Assembly: GCA_016872835.1 (NCBI GenBank)
Contig: VGYX01000012.1
Span: 1-64,000 of the forward strand
Source: Planctomycetota bacterium
Lineage (GTDB): Bacteria; Planctomycetota; Phycisphaerae; Phycisphaerales; SM1A02
DNA: 64,000 nucleotides
Direction of reading: 5' to 3'
Each line of letters opens with the position of its first letter. Position 1 is the stretch's first letter. Under the pieces are notes generated by a model. That model worked only from the letters and a program-made list of their open reading frames with translations. It was not told the DNA's origin and made no database searches. This document shows positions 1 through 16,126 of this stretch, piece by piece. A program made the translations under genes and the position numbers.

Positions 1-4387
<4,387 letters not shown>

Positions 4388-4445
4388 GGCTTGAATCTCG
4401 TTCGTGACGGGGCGTGTCTGGGACGGGGTTCGTTCGGAGTGCGGA

Positions 4446-8276
<3,831 letters not shown>

Positions 8277-8318
8277 GAGGTCCGTGCTCCAGTTGTCTGT
8301 GCGCAGCAATCACCGACG

Positions 8319-8338
8319 CGGCTCCTGCCGAGGAGCCG
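8319..8338 (-). promoter_or_regulatory. Leader hairpin upstream of rpoB
   Basis: A perfect 8-bp stem (CGGCTCCT paired with AGGAGCCG) with a 4-nt loop sits in the predicted rpoB leader, about 43 nt before the start codon. No U-tract follows it, so it is not an obvious terminator. It could be an RNA-processing site or part of translational control of rpoBC; that role is inference. Confidence 0.4.
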
Positions 8339-8388
8339 TGGTTCATCGCGTGGAATCGAGGATGGCTGCGCCCACCGCCAAGTCCCGT

Positions 8389-8418
8389 AGGGTAGCAAGA
8401 AACGGGCCAAGACCGCAA
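8389..8418 (-). promoter_or_regulatory. Candidate rpoBC promoter
   Basis: On the minus strand TTGCGG (8418-8413) and TACCCT (8394-8389) are separated by 18 nt, giving a predicted start near 8382 and a leader of about 105 nt before rpoB. It lies just downstream of the rplL terminator, so rpoBC could be transcribed independently of the ribosomal-protein genes. This is a match by eye only. Confidence 0.45.
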
Positions 8419-8453
8419 CAAGGTGAGCCTGCTTGCTTGAATCTTTTTATGAG

Positions 8454-8510
8454 GGGTCGGAGGTGGTTATTGGCCAATGTCATCAAGTGGTCAATAACTA
8501 CCTCCGATCC
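8454..8510. repeat. Inverted repeat, REP-like, rplL-rpoB intergenic
   Basis: Two 23-nt arms (8454-8476 and 8488-8510) flank an 11-nt loop. In a plus-strand transcript all 23 positions pair, three of them as G-U wobbles; a minus-strand transcript would have A-C mismatches at those three places. The arm (GGGTCGGAGGTGGTTATTGG and on) resembles repeats at 24538 and 39742 that share GGGTC-GAGGT-GT and end in (G/A)CCA. The rest of the 330-bp gap between rplL and rpoB holds a terminator, a candidate promoter and the leader hairpin. Confidence 0.7.
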
Positions 8511-8523
8511 TGTTACGCGGACG

Positions 8524-8562
8524 AAAAAATGGGAACGGGCCCGGCTTGCGACCGGGCCCGTT
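8524..8562 (-). terminator. Intrinsic terminator after rplL
   Basis: An 11-bp GC-rich stem (8534-8544 with 8552-8562, arm AACGGGCCCGG) with a 7-nt loop is followed on the minus strand by CCCATTTTTT. It lies 44 nt beyond the rplL stop and probably works as the usual partial terminator that lowers rpoBC expression relative to the ribosomal proteins. Confidence 0.85.
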
Positions 8563-8606
8563 GGATCTCGGGTTCGAGATGGCGGGGCAGGAGCCCCGCG
8601 CGGAAG

Positions 8607-9014
8607 TCACTTGATCGTGACCTTCGCGCCAGCCGCCTCGAGGGCGGTCTTGAGCTTGTCCGCGTCGTCCTTGGAGATCTTCTCCTTGACGGGCTTCGGA
8701 GCGCCATCGACCAGGTCTTTGGCCTCCTTCAGGCCGAGGCCGGTCGCCTCGCGGACGACCTTGATCACCTGGATCTTGTTCGCGCCGCCGTTGTCGAGGA
8801 TGACATCGAACTCGGTCTGCGCCACAGCAGCCGCCGCGCCGCCACCCGCCGCACCGCCCGCCGCAGCCATCATGACTGCGCCGCCGGCCGCCGGCTCGAT
8901 GCCGTACTTGTCCTTCATGTACTCGGCCAGGTCGACAGCCTCCTTCAGGGTCAGGCTGGCGATCTCGTCGCCGATCTTGGTCACCTTCGCGTCAAACTTC
9001 TTGGTCTCAGACAT
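8607..9014 (-). CDS. rplL: Ribosomal protein bL12 (L7/L12)
   Basis: The stalk protein of the large ribosomal subunit, which recruits translational GTPases; 135 residues, close to the family length. The N-terminal dimerisation domain (about 1-45) is followed by an Ala/Gly-rich hinge and the C-terminal domain with [20 protein letters not shown] and [20 protein letters not shown]. The ATG at 9014 has an AGGAG ribosome-binding site 9 nt upstream. It lies 111 bp downstream of rplJ, which encodes its anchor protein, and is followed by a terminator. Nothing about it is unusual. Confidence 0.98.
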   Translation of the reverse strand: MSETKKFDAKVTKIGDEIASLTLKEAVDLAEYMKDKYGIEPAAGGAVMMAAAGGAAGGGAAAAVAQTEFDVILDNGGANKIQVIKVVREATGLGLKEAKDLVDGAPKPVKEKISKDDADKLKTALEAAGAKVTIK

Positions 9015-9125
9015 GTCTCAAACTCCTGTGCCTGTTCCGAGAGGCGCCGGACCTTCCGGCGTTTGACCCGACAGGGCCAGTCAGAATCAGGGCGAAAAGG
9101 TTCAGTGAAGTGAACGATGCGTGCG

Positions 9126-9671
9126 TCAGGCCTTGGCGGCGATGGTCTCGCCCGCCTCGAGCTTGCGCTGGATCTCCTTGAGGATGCCGCCGATGCGGCC
9201 GGCCGGGCCCTTGACGGCGCCGACCACCTTGCGCGCGGGGGACAGCACCAGGGTGATGACCTTGGCCTGCGCCTCCTCGCGGGTGGGGTAGTTGCTCAGC
9301 GCCTCGACGCCGGCCTTGCCCTCGAAGGTGATGCCGTCGAGGATGGCGGCCTTGAACTGCAGGGCCTCCTTGTCCTTCGCCAGCGCCACGATCTCGCGCG
9401 CAACCTCGACGACGCTGCTGCCGCCGTAGACCAGGGCGCTCGGGCCGCTGAGCCACTTCGACAGACCCTCCAGAGGGGTGCCTTGGAAAGCCTTGCGCGC
9501 CAGCGTGTTCTTGACCACGGTGACGCGGATCTTCTTGTCGACCAGCGTGGTGCGCATGCGGTTGTTCGTGCCCGCGTCGAGTCCACGGATCTCGACGAGC
9601 ACGCCACCTTCGACGCCGTCGAAGCGCTGCTGATACTCGCGGACGACCAGTTGCTTGATCTGCTTGCTCAT
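9126..9671 (-). CDS. rplJ: Ribosomal protein uL10
   Basis: Base of the ribosomal stalk; binds 23S rRNA and L7/L12 dimers. The protein has 181 residues from the ATG at 9671 (MSKQIKQLVVREYQQRF), which follows a CGGAG ribosome-binding site; a longer in-frame extension to 9737 would overlap rplA and lacks family similarity. Typical segments include RGLDAGTNNRMRTTL and VKNTLARKAFQGT near residues 30-65, and a C-terminal helix for L12 binding. It lies 17 bp after rplA, as in the canonical order L11-L1-L10-L12. In many bacteria L10 represses its own operon by binding the leader; no such site is clear here. Confidence 0.97.
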   Translation of the reverse strand: MSKQIKQLVVREYQQRFDGVEGGVLVEIRGLDAGTNNRMRTTLVDKKIRVTVVKNTLARKAFQGTPLEGLSKWLSGPSALVYGGSSVVEVAREIVALAKDKEALQFKAAILDGITFEGKAGVEALSNYPTREEAQAKVITLVLSPARKVVGAVKGPAGRIGGILKEIQRKLEAGETIAAKA

Positions 9672-9688
9672 TGGGTGTTCGCTCCGTT

Positions 9689-10399
9689 TCAGGCGCTGAC
9701 CAGAACGCCCGGGCTCATGGACGCGCTGATAACGCACTTCTTGAGGTAGGTGCCCTTCACGCTGGCCGGTCGAGCCTTCTCGATGGTCGCGATGAAGTGG
9801 GACAGGTTCGCCACGAGCTGCTCGTCGTTGAAACTCATCTTGCCGATGACGCAGTGGATGTTGCCGCCGTCGTCGTTGCGGTACTCCTGCTTGCCGGCGC
9901 CGTACTCCTTCACCGCGGCCGCCACGTCGGGCGTCACGGTTCCGGCCTTCGGGCTGGGCATGAGGCCCTTGGGGCCGAGCACCTTGCCGAGCTTGCTGAC
10001 GACTCGCATCATGTCCGGGCTGGCGACGGCCACGTCGAAGTCCATCCAGCCACCTTCGATCTTGGCCACCAGCTCCTCGCCACCGGCCTCGATCGCGCCG
10101 GCCGCCTTCGCCGCGGCGACCTTGTCGCTCTGGCAGAAGCAGACCACGCGCGCGCTGCGGCCGATGCCGTGGGGCATGGCGATCGAGCCGCGGAGAGCCT
10201 GATCGGCCGCCTTCGGATCGATGCCGAGATTCACCACCACGTTGACCGTCTGGTCGAACTTCGGGGCCTTGAACGCGCGCAGCGCCTTCACGGCGTCCGC
10301 GGGGCTCAGGGCGGTCTTGGGCCGCGACTCGAGGCTGGCTCGCATGCGCTTGCCGAAGCCGCGGAACAGAACCTTCTTCTTGTTGGTCGCGATGCTCAT
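9689..10399 (-). CDS. rplA: Ribosomal protein uL1
   Basis: Large-subunit protein of the L1 stalk, often also a translational repressor of the L11-L1 mRNA. It has 236 residues from the ATG at 10399 (MSIATNKKKVLFRGFGKRMR). An upstream TTG is in frame, but the ATG sits 8 nt after a GGAGG located in the last codons of rplK. Family motifs include GSIAMPHGIGRSARVVCFC and VLGPKGLMPSPKAGTVTPDV. The start is 2 nt after the rplK stop, so translation is probably coupled. Confidence 0.98.
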   Translation of the reverse strand: MSIATNKKKVLFRGFGKRMRASLESRPKTALSPADAVKALRAFKAPKFDQTVNVVVNLGIDPKAADQALRGSIAMPHGIGRSARVVCFCQSDKVAAAKAAGAIEAGGEELVAKIEGGWMDFDVAVASPDMMRVVSKLGKVLGPKGLMPSPKAGTVTPDVAAAVKEYGAGKQEYRNDDGGNIHCVIGKMSFNDEQLVANLSHFIATIEKARPASVKGTYLKKCVISASMSPGVLVSA

Positions 10400-10401
10400 G
10401 T

Positions 10402-10827
10402 TCAAGCCTCCACCGTCACGCCCATGCTTCGGGCGGTGCCGGCCACGACGCGCATGGCGGCCTCAAGGCTGCGGGTGTTCAGGTCCTTCAACTTCTCCTC
10501 GGCGATCTTGCGCACCTGGTCCTTGGTGAGCTTGCCCACCTTGACGGTGTTGGGAGTGCCGGAACCCTTCTCGATCTTCAGCGCGGCGGCGATCATCACG
10601 CTCACCGGGCTGGACTTGATCTCGAGTTCGAAGGTGCGGTCGGAGTAGACCGTGACCACGCAGCCGACGACGCGGCCGTTGAGTTCACGGGTCTTCTCGT
10701 TGAACTGGGTGATGAACTGGCCGGGGTTGACGCCGTTGGCGCCCAGCACCGGGCCGAGTGGCGGGGCCGGCGTGGCCTTGCCACCCGGGGCCATGATCTT
10801 GAAAACCTTTGCAACCTTCTTGGCCAT
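10402..10827 (-). CDS. rplK: Ribosomal protein uL11
   Basis: Large-subunit protein of the GTPase-associated centre, required for RelA stimulation and release-factor function. At 141 residues it has the normal family length. The N-terminal domain has the proline-rich APPLGPVLGANGVNPGQFI motif, and the C-terminal RNA-binding domain ends AAMRVVAGTARSMGVTVE. A strong AGGAGG lies 11 nt before the ATG. It is the first gene of the cluster here: secE and nusG, which often precede it, are absent and a minus-strand exported-protein gene lies upstream instead. Confidence 0.98.
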   Translation of the reverse strand: MAKKVAKVFKIMAPGGKATPAPPLGPVLGANGVNPGQFITQFNEKTRELNGRVVGCVVTVYSDRTFELEIKSSPVSVMIAAALKIEKGSGTPNTVKVGKLTKDQVRKIAEEKLKDLNTRSLEAAMRVVAGTARSMGVTVEA

Positions 10828-10934
10828 GGGTCCTTACCTCCTACCTTGCGGGCCCCTACACGGGGCGCAGCCGGCTCAGCCAAGAGTCCGGCACCGGTTC
10901 GGTAGTTCGAACGGCGTGCGATGTCGAGCCGAAC

Positions 10935-10963
10935 AGTCTATCGGGACCCCGGGGGCGCTGCAA
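10935..10963 (-). promoter_or_regulatory. Promoter of the rplK operon
   Basis: On the minus strand TTGCAG (10963-10958) and TAGACT (10940-10935) are separated by exactly 17 nt. The predicted start is near 10928, leaving a leader of about 100 nt before rplK. This is one of the best sigma-70-like promoters in the window. Confidence 0.7.
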
Positions 10964-11000
10964 GGGGTTGCCGAGAAGTCAGACGACCCAAGAAACGAAC

Positions 11001-11024
11001 CGCCCCCGGTCCGTGCCGGGGGCG
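11001..11024 (-). terminator. Terminator hairpin downstream of the metalloprotease duplicate
   Basis: A perfect 9-bp stem (CGCCCCCGG with CCGGGGGCG) and 6-nt loop lie 30 nt past the stop of the 11054-11911 gene on the minus strand, followed by the moderately T-rich GTTCGTTTCTTGG. It would insulate the rplK operon from the upstream exported-protein genes. Confidence 0.65.
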
Positions 11025-11053
11025 GGAAGCGGCTTCGGAATGTTTGAAAATGC

Positions 11054-11911
11054 CTAGTAAAGAATCAGAACCGCGATGTCTCCGGCGTCAACCTCGCCAG
11101 AGCCATCCAAGTCCTCGGGACAGGTGCAGTTGGGGTCGATGCCGATCACCTGCTGGCCGTTGGGATCGCCGTAGCAGCGGCGACCAGGGCACTCGCCGCC
11201 CAGGCTCAGTAGCAGGTAGGAAATGTCGCCCGCATCGACGCTCCCGGAGCCGTCCAAGTCATAGATCTGCCCACCACGGCTGATCGCCGTGCTCGGGACA
11301 AGCACGCGGGTGGTGGTTCCGGGAGGTGCCCACTTCAACTGCAGGCCGCAGCTGCCGGCCGCCTCGAAGTAGGGGATGCGAACCGAGTGGAATCCCGCCT
11401 TCAGGTACACGGTGTTCGTCTTCTCGCTGTACACATGAATGCCGTTGTGATCGACGATGAGTTGGGCGTCGATGTACAGCTGTGAGCCGGCGTCGCTGGT
11501 CAGGCCCATCACGTAGTTGCCCTCGACGGGCGCCTCGATCCAGCCCTCGAACACGGCACCCACGTTGTCGGCCACGCCGCTGCCCACGCACGCTTTCGAG
11601 CTGCTGCTGAAGACGAGCGAGGGAACCGAGCTGTAGGCGAAAGGCGTGAGCGTGTCGAAGTTCGGCAGCGTCGTGGGCGAGGTCAGGTTGTAATAGCGCG
11701 CGTTGAAGCCCGGTTCGTTGCCGGCCAAGCCCGAGAAGGATGCGAGCACCGGCTTCACGTCGATGCTGACCGTTGCGGTGATGGAGTTCTGGTTGCTGGC
11801 GTCTCGAAGGCTGTAGGTGAAACTGTCCGGGCCGCGCACGCCGGTGGTGGGTTCGTAGAGGATCGCGGGGCCGCGGCTCGGACTGCCGGTCGGGTGGATC
11901 AACAGCGGCAC
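11054..11911 (-). CDS. PA14-like/dockerin-like protein, in-frame 3' duplicate of the upstream protease gene
   Basis: This open frame (285 residues from a GTG at 11911) parallels the last third of the protease encoded just upstream. It has an Ig/cadherin-like segment (VRGPDSFTYSLRDASNQNS), a PA14-like carbohydrate-binding domain (FEGWIEAPVEGNYVMGLTSD, DAQLIVDHNGIH) and two calcium-loop repeats (DLDGSGSVDAGD, DLDGSGEVDAGD) around a Cys-rich linker. It has no signal peptide and no convincing ribosome-binding site. The frame is open right up to the TGA at 11975-11977 of the upstream gene and is the same frame as that gene, so only one stop codon separates the two. It may be expressed by coupling or read-through, or be a relic. 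The copies have diverged substantially yet this one stays open. Confidence 0.55.
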   Translation of the reverse strand: MPLLIHPTGSPSRGPAILYEPTTGVRGPDSFTYSLRDASNQNSITATVSIDVKPVLASFSGLAGNEPGFNARYYNLTSPTTLPNFDTLTPFAYSSVPSLVFSSSSKACVGSGVADNVGAVFEGWIEAPVEGNYVMGLTSDAGSQLYIDAQLIVDHNGIHVYSEKTNTVYLKAGFHSVRIPYFEAAGSCGLQLKWAPPGTTTRVLVPSTAISRGGQIYDLDGSGSVDAGDISYLLLSLGGECPGRRCYGDPNGQQVIGIDPNCTCPEDLDGSGEVDAGDIAVLILY

Positions 11912-11974
11912 GCCGAGCGCGCTGGAGGCGGCCAGGCAGGCCGAGGTCCGGCTGCGTGAGCGGTCGGCGCGCGC

Positions 11975-14290
11975 TCAGTAGAGCAGCAGCAGCGCGGCAT
12001 CGCCGAAGTCGATCTCGCCCGAGCCGTCCAGATCCTCGGCGCAGACGCACGGTTCGAGCCCGATGAACTGGCGATCGTTCGGATCGCCGTAGCAGCGCTG
12101 TCCTGCGCAATCGCCGCCGAAGCTCAGGAGCAGGAGGGCGAGATCGCCGGAGTCGACCGAGCCGGAGCCGTCGAGGTCGTAGACCTGACCGCCGCGGCTC
12201 AGCGCGGTGGACGGCACGAGCACGCGGGTGGTGGTGCCGGGCGGCGCCCACTTCAGCTGCAGGCCGCAGGCGCCGGTGTATTCGAAGAAGTTCACGCGCA
12301 CGGCATGCTGACCAGCCTTCAGGAAGACCGTGCCGGTCTTCTCGCTGAAGGTGTGGATGCCGTCATGGTTGATCACCTGGAAGCCGTCGATGAAGAGCTG
12401 CGAGCCTGCGTCCGAGGTGAGCGAGAACGTGTAGTTGCCCTCGGTCGGCGCAAGCACCCAGCCCTCGAAGACCACGCCGAAGTTGTCGGAACGGCCGCTG
12501 CCGACGCAGGAGGCCTGCGTGGAGCCGAACGAGAGCAGGGGAATGTTCGCGTACTGGTAGGGCGTGAGCGCGTCGAAGTCCGGCATGGAGGTTGGCGCGT
12601 TGAGCACGTAGTAGCGCCCTCGAAGTCCCGACTCGTTGCCGGCGAGGCCTGACACGCTCGCGAGCACCGGCTTCACGTCGATGCTCACGGTCACGGTGCT
12701 GGAATACTGGTCGCTTGCGTCGCGCAGGCGATAGGTGAAGGTGTCCGAGCCGCGCACGCCGTGGCCCGGCAGATACCAGACCGCCGGACTTCCCGATGGG
12801 CTGCCGGTGGGAAGCACGGTCAGCGTGGCGCCCAGCGCGCTGCTTGCGGGAAGCGCGTCGATGCTCACCGCTTCGCAGTTCGACGGCAGGTCGTTCGACA
12901 GCACGTCGAGCACCAGCGGGATCTTCTCCCATGTGGAGTCGGTGTCGGCGAAAGCCACCGGGTCGTTGGCTTCCGGGGCCGTGCACGAGGCGTACAACAG
13001 GTGATCCTCGATCTGCGCGATGTTCGCTGGCGCGAAGCGAAGGTTGATGTTGCCCACGCCACCCGAGCAGATGTGGCAGTAGCTCATGATGGTGCCCTGA
13101 CGCGCGAGCGAGCAGTCGCCACTGCCGCAGCCGTCCACATTCAGGTCGTGCGTGTGATACGCGCTGAGGTTGTGGCCGATCTCATGCGCGACCACATACA
13201 GGTCCCAGTTGCCGCCGTTCTGGTTGGCGATCGGAAAGGGGAAACTTCCGTTCAGGTTCGCCGACACCGAGTAGCCGTAGCCCCACGTCGGGTCATCGCA
13301 GGTGGCGAAGAGCCACGCGCATCCGCCGCCGAGGTTGCGGCCCGACAGCATCGCGGTAAGCGCACGCGGAACCGACTGCATGTTCGCGTTCCACCAGTTG
13401 CGCAGTTCGCCAAGCTGGTCCGCGCCCGCGCCGCCGCAGGTGCCGGACTGCGTCCAGGGATCCGTGGTGCTCCACCATCGCAGGTAGGTGAGCGTGGGGC
13501 GCGCGTTGAAGTCGTTGCGGTAGATGTCGGTCAGCGCGGCGACCAACGTGGCCACGTAGGCGGAACCGGCGGGCACGCTGCCCAGACGGGTCAGCAACTC
13601 CTGATCGGTCTCGAACGCGATCGGCAACTGACGGCAGGCGGCGGTGAGCGCCGGCGCACCCGAGGGTGGCCGATCCGTCGCAAGGCGATCCGGGGGCGCG
13701 ATCGCGCCGCACTGGAAGTCCGCGATCGGGAGTGACGCGCCGCTGGCGATCCAGGTGGGGCCCCTCGCGGCCGCCTCGCCCGAGGAGATGATCTCGGTGC
13801 GGCCATCGAACTGGATGTAGCCGTGCGTGCCGGCCTCGCTGCGCGCGATGAAGGCGCGGGAGCCCGGTCGTCCGGCGACCGTGCCAGCCCATGCGGAGAC
13901 CTCCGGCAGGGCGACCTCGCGCTCGACGGGCTGGCCGTTCGGGCCGGCCTCCATCACCACGATGCGAGCGTCGGGTGCGAAGGGATTCACGCGCACCAGC
14001 CGCAGGTCGGCGGTGTCGCCATCCGAGAGCGGCATGCCGTCGATCCACGCCACCTCGCCGCGGGTCACCTCGGCCCATGCCGCTTCGTCGATGCGCAGTT
14101 GCACGGCTGGCAGCACCGGACCCGCCTCGCCATCCAGGAGCAGCGAGCCCACGGGGAGCGCGGCGAACGGAGTCGCGCGGGCGGGCAGCTCACCTGCCTC
14201 TGGGCGAGGGGAACCGGCAACGGACAGCACGACGGCGAGCAGTGGGGCGACCATCGGGCCAAACATATTCCGGGGTGGCCCGATTCCCAA
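11975..14290 (-). CDS. Secreted zinc metalloprotease (reprolysin-like) with PA14 and dockerin-like repeats
   Basis: A 771-residue exported protein. A hydrophobic signal segment (MVAPLLAVVLSVAGSPRPEA) follows the N-terminus. The catalytic metzincin motif HEIGHNLSAYHTH is near residue 368, with a downstream Met-turn-like GTIMSYCHIC, as in the M12B family. After it come an Ig/cadherin-like domain (about 500-560), a PA14-like domain (about 575-700) and two calcium-loop repeats with DLDGSGSVDSGD and DLDGSGEIDFGD at the C-terminus. The start is uncertain: a TTG at 14290 has a GAGG site and gives an Arg in the n-region; ATGs at 14266 and 14254 are alternatives. Probably degrades extracellular protein and is held at the cell surface by the repeats (inference). 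Confidence 0.85.
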   Translation of the reverse strand: MGIGPPRNMFGPMVAPLLAVVLSVAGSPRPEAGELPARATPFAALPVGSLLLDGEAGPVLPAVQLRIDEAAWAEVTRGEVAWIDGMPLSDGDTADLRLVRVNPFAPDARIVVMEAGPNGQPVEREVALPEVSAWAGTVAGRPGSRAFIARSEAGTHGYIQFDGRTEIISSGEAAARGPTWIASGASLPIADFQCGAIAPPDRLATDRPPSGAPALTAACRQLPIAFETDQELLTRLGSVPAGSAYVATLVAALTDIYRNDFNARPTLTYLRWWSTTDPWTQSGTCGGAGADQLGELRNWWNANMQSVPRALTAMLSGRNLGGGCAWLFATCDDPTWGYGYSVSANLNGSFPFPIANQNGGNWDLYVVAHEIGHNLSAYHTHDLNVDGCGSGDCSLARQGTIMSYCHICSGGVGNINLRFAPANIAQIEDHLLYASCTAPEANDPVAFADTDSTWEKIPLVLDVLSNDLPSNCEAVSIDALPASSALGATLTVLPTGSPSGSPAVWYLPGHGVRGSDTFTYRLRDASDQYSSTVTVSIDVKPVLASVSGLAGNESGLRGRYYVLNAPTSMPDFDALTPYQYANIPLLSFGSTQASCVGSGRSDNFGVVFEGWVLAPTEGNYTFSLTSDAGSQLFIDGFQVINHDGIHTFSEKTGTVFLKAGQHAVRVNFFEYTGACGLQLKWAPPGTTTRVLVPSTALSRGGQVYDLDGSGSVDSGDLALLLLSFGGDCAGQRCYGDPNDRQFIGLEPCVCAEDLDGSGEIDFGDAALLLLY

Positions 14291-14317
14291 CGCCGACCTC
14301 GAAATTTCGACCGATAT

Positions 14318-15526
14318 TCACGGTCCAAGCGGCGCGAGCGCCAGTTGGACCAGGGTTTCAACGCCGGTGGCGATGGCTTCGTCCCGGAAATCGAAGGTCG
14401 GGTCGTGCAGGGGCGGGCAGGGATCGTCTGCACGACCCAGCCCGAGCGCGAAGAAGCACGCGGGTGCGACCTCTCCATAGAACGAGAAGTCCTCCGCACC
14501 CATGACCGGATCGCCGAATTCCACCACGCGGCTTGCACCCAACGACTGGCGCGCGACGCGCTCGAAGCGATGGAAGGCGTTCGTGTCGTTCCTTGTGACG
14601 GGCGTGGTGTGCTTGAACTCGATGCTGGCCGAGGCGCCAAACGCCTGCGCGGTGTGCTGCACGCACTCGGTCATGCGTCGACGCACCAGTTCGCCCACGC
14701 TCGCGTGGAACCAGCGGATGGTGCCGAGAAGCCGCGCGGATTCCGGAATCACGTTGCGCGCGTTGCCGGCATGGAACGTGGCGACGGTGACCACCGCGGC
14801 GTCGAGCGGTCGCACGTTGCGCGAGACGACCGACTGCAGGTTCTGCACGATCGCGCTGGCGACCAGCACGGAGTCGCACGCCAGATGCGGGAAGGCGGCG
14901 TGTCCGCCGGCGCCGCGCACGTGGATCTCGAACTCCTCCGCCGCGGCCAGCATGGGGCCGGGCCGCGACGAGACCGTGCCCAGCGCATGTGACGGCCAGC
15001 CATGCAGGCCGTAGATCTGCGCGACGGCGGGGCCGAGCACGCGACCGTCCAGTGCGCCGTCCTCGACCATATACGCGCCGCCGTTGCCGCCCTCCTCGGC
15101 GGGTTGGAAGAGGAAGGTGACGGGATTCGGAAGCGCACCGTCGCGTGCGAGCCTCGAGAGCACACGCGCCGCGCCGATGACGATGGTGGTGTGGCCGTCG
15201 TGGCCGCAGGCGTGTGCGCGGCCGTCGATGCGGCTGCGCCATGCGTGCGTGCCGTGATCCTGCATCGGCAGCGCGTCGATGTCCGCACGAAGCGCGACCG
15301 CCTTCGCGCCTGCAGCGCCGCCTGGAATGTGCGCCAGCGTGCCGGTGCCGCGCGCGAGTCCATCCGCATGCTTCACGCCGATCGCGTCGAGTTCCCCGCG
15401 GATGCGCTCGGCGGTCCTCGCTTCCTCGTAGCCGATCTCCGGGTGCTGGTGCAGTTCGCGGCGAAGCGCGATGAGCGAGGGCACCTCATGCTCGATCAGC
15501 GATCGGATGCGTGCGGCGTCGATCAT
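14318..15526 (-). CDS. M20-family metal-dependent amidohydrolase
   Basis: A cytoplasmic zinc-dependent hydrolase of N-acyl amino acids or related amides (hippurate hydrolase / N-acetyl-diaminopimelate deacetylase-like). It has 402 residues, the usual length. The metal-binding signatures are clear: ALRADIDALPMQD near residue 80, HACGHDGHTTIVIG near 105 and a later PAEEGGNG with the catalytic glutamates. The dimerisation domain is in the middle. No signal peptide is present. The exact substrate cannot be read from the sequence. A TACCCT box lies 6 nt before the ATG, suggesting a leaderless transcript. Confidence 0.9.
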   Translation of the reverse strand: MIDAARIRSLIEHEVPSLIALRRELHQHPEIGYEEARTAERIRGELDAIGVKHADGLARGTGTLAHIPGGAAGAKAVALRADIDALPMQDHGTHAWRSRIDGRAHACGHDGHTTIVIGAARVLSRLARDGALPNPVTFLFQPAEEGGNGGAYMVEDGALDGRVLGPAVAQIYGLHGWPSHALGTVSSRPGPMLAAAEEFEIHVRGAGGHAAFPHLACDSVLVASAIVQNLQSVVSRNVRPLDAAVVTVATFHAGNARNVIPESARLLGTIRWFHASVGELVRRRMTECVQHTAQAFGASASIEFKHTTPVTRNDTNAFHRFERVARQSLGASRVVEFGDPVMGAEDFSFYGEVAPACFFALGLGRADDPCPPLHDPTFDFRDEAIATGVETLVQLALAPLGP

Positions 15527-15532
15527 GCAGGC

Positions 15533-15561
15533 AGGGTAGCGGGGCGCATCATGGATCCGAA
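15533..15561 (-). promoter_or_regulatory. Leaderless-type promoter of the M20 amidohydrolase
   Basis: On the minus strand TTCGGA (15561-15556), 17 nt, then TACCCT (15538-15533), followed after 6 nt by the ATG at 15526. Initiation would fall at or next to the start codon. Confidence 0.5.
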
Positions 15562-15568
15562 GCGTGCC

Positions 15569-16126
15569 TCAGGAGCGAAGCGGAGCGAGTCCGACCTCGG
15601 CGCGGCCCTGGTTCACCTTCGCGAAGGCGGCCTTGTCGTGGCGAACGAGTCGGCTGAGCTGGCTCATGGTCACGCCCAGCAGGCCTGCGGCACCGGCGAG
15701 GTCGAATCGCCGCGCCACCACGAGATCGAGTGCTTCCGCAAGCAGCGCCGGATAGTCCGCGTGATCAGGATTCACGCTGAGCTTGTCGCCCTGACGGCGT
15801 GCCTTCCAGAGATCGCTGGCCTGATGACGGTCGCGGCTGGCGAGCGTGCGCGCCTCGACCGCAAGCCGGCGCCGCAGCCGCTTGATCGCCATGTGACGGT
15901 TCTGCGCCTGGCTGCGCCGCTCCGTCGCCTGTGCGTCGATGCCGGTGGGACGATGCTGGATCCATACCGCGGTGTCGCGGCGGTTGCGGTTCTGTCCGCC
16001 CGGTCCGCTCACGCGCCCGATCTCGATCTCGCAGTGCTTCAGCAGGTCGGCCTCCTCCAGCGTGGCTGGATGCGGGGCATCGACCATGCGGAAGCGCTCG
16101 CTCACGAAAGGGGGTCGGTAGCTCAT
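15569..16126 (-). CDS. Release-factor-like peptidyl-tRNA hydrolase domain protein
   Basis: A 185-residue protein related to the catalytic domain of class I release factors and to ArfB-type ribosome-rescue factors. The hydrolytic GGQ sits in GRVSGPGGQNRNRRDTAVWI (about residues 38-57), followed by the basic helix region ERRSQAQNRHMAIKRLRRRL. The codon-recognition domain of RF1/RF2 is absent. After GGQ it has NRN rather than the common HVN. The C-terminal half is not the short basic tail of ArfB, so the ribosome-sensing mechanism may differ. Its ATG overlaps the tsaD stop by 4 nt (ATGA), so the two are translationally coupled. Role in rescue is inferred. Confidence 0.8.
   Translation of the reverse strand: MSYRPPFVSERFRMVDAPHPATLEEADLLKHCEIEIGRVSGPGGQNRNRRDTAVWIQHRPTGIDAQATERRSQAQNRHMAIKRLRRRLAVEARTLASRDRHQASDLWKARRQGDKLSVNPDHADYPALLAEALDLVVARRFDLAGAAGLLGVTMSQLSRLVRHDKAAFAKVNQGRAEVGLAPLRS

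Noticed and set aside
9045..9061. Hairpin between rplJ and rplL as a terminator.
   Set aside because: The stem has 6 bp and no T-tract follows, so it is not convincing.
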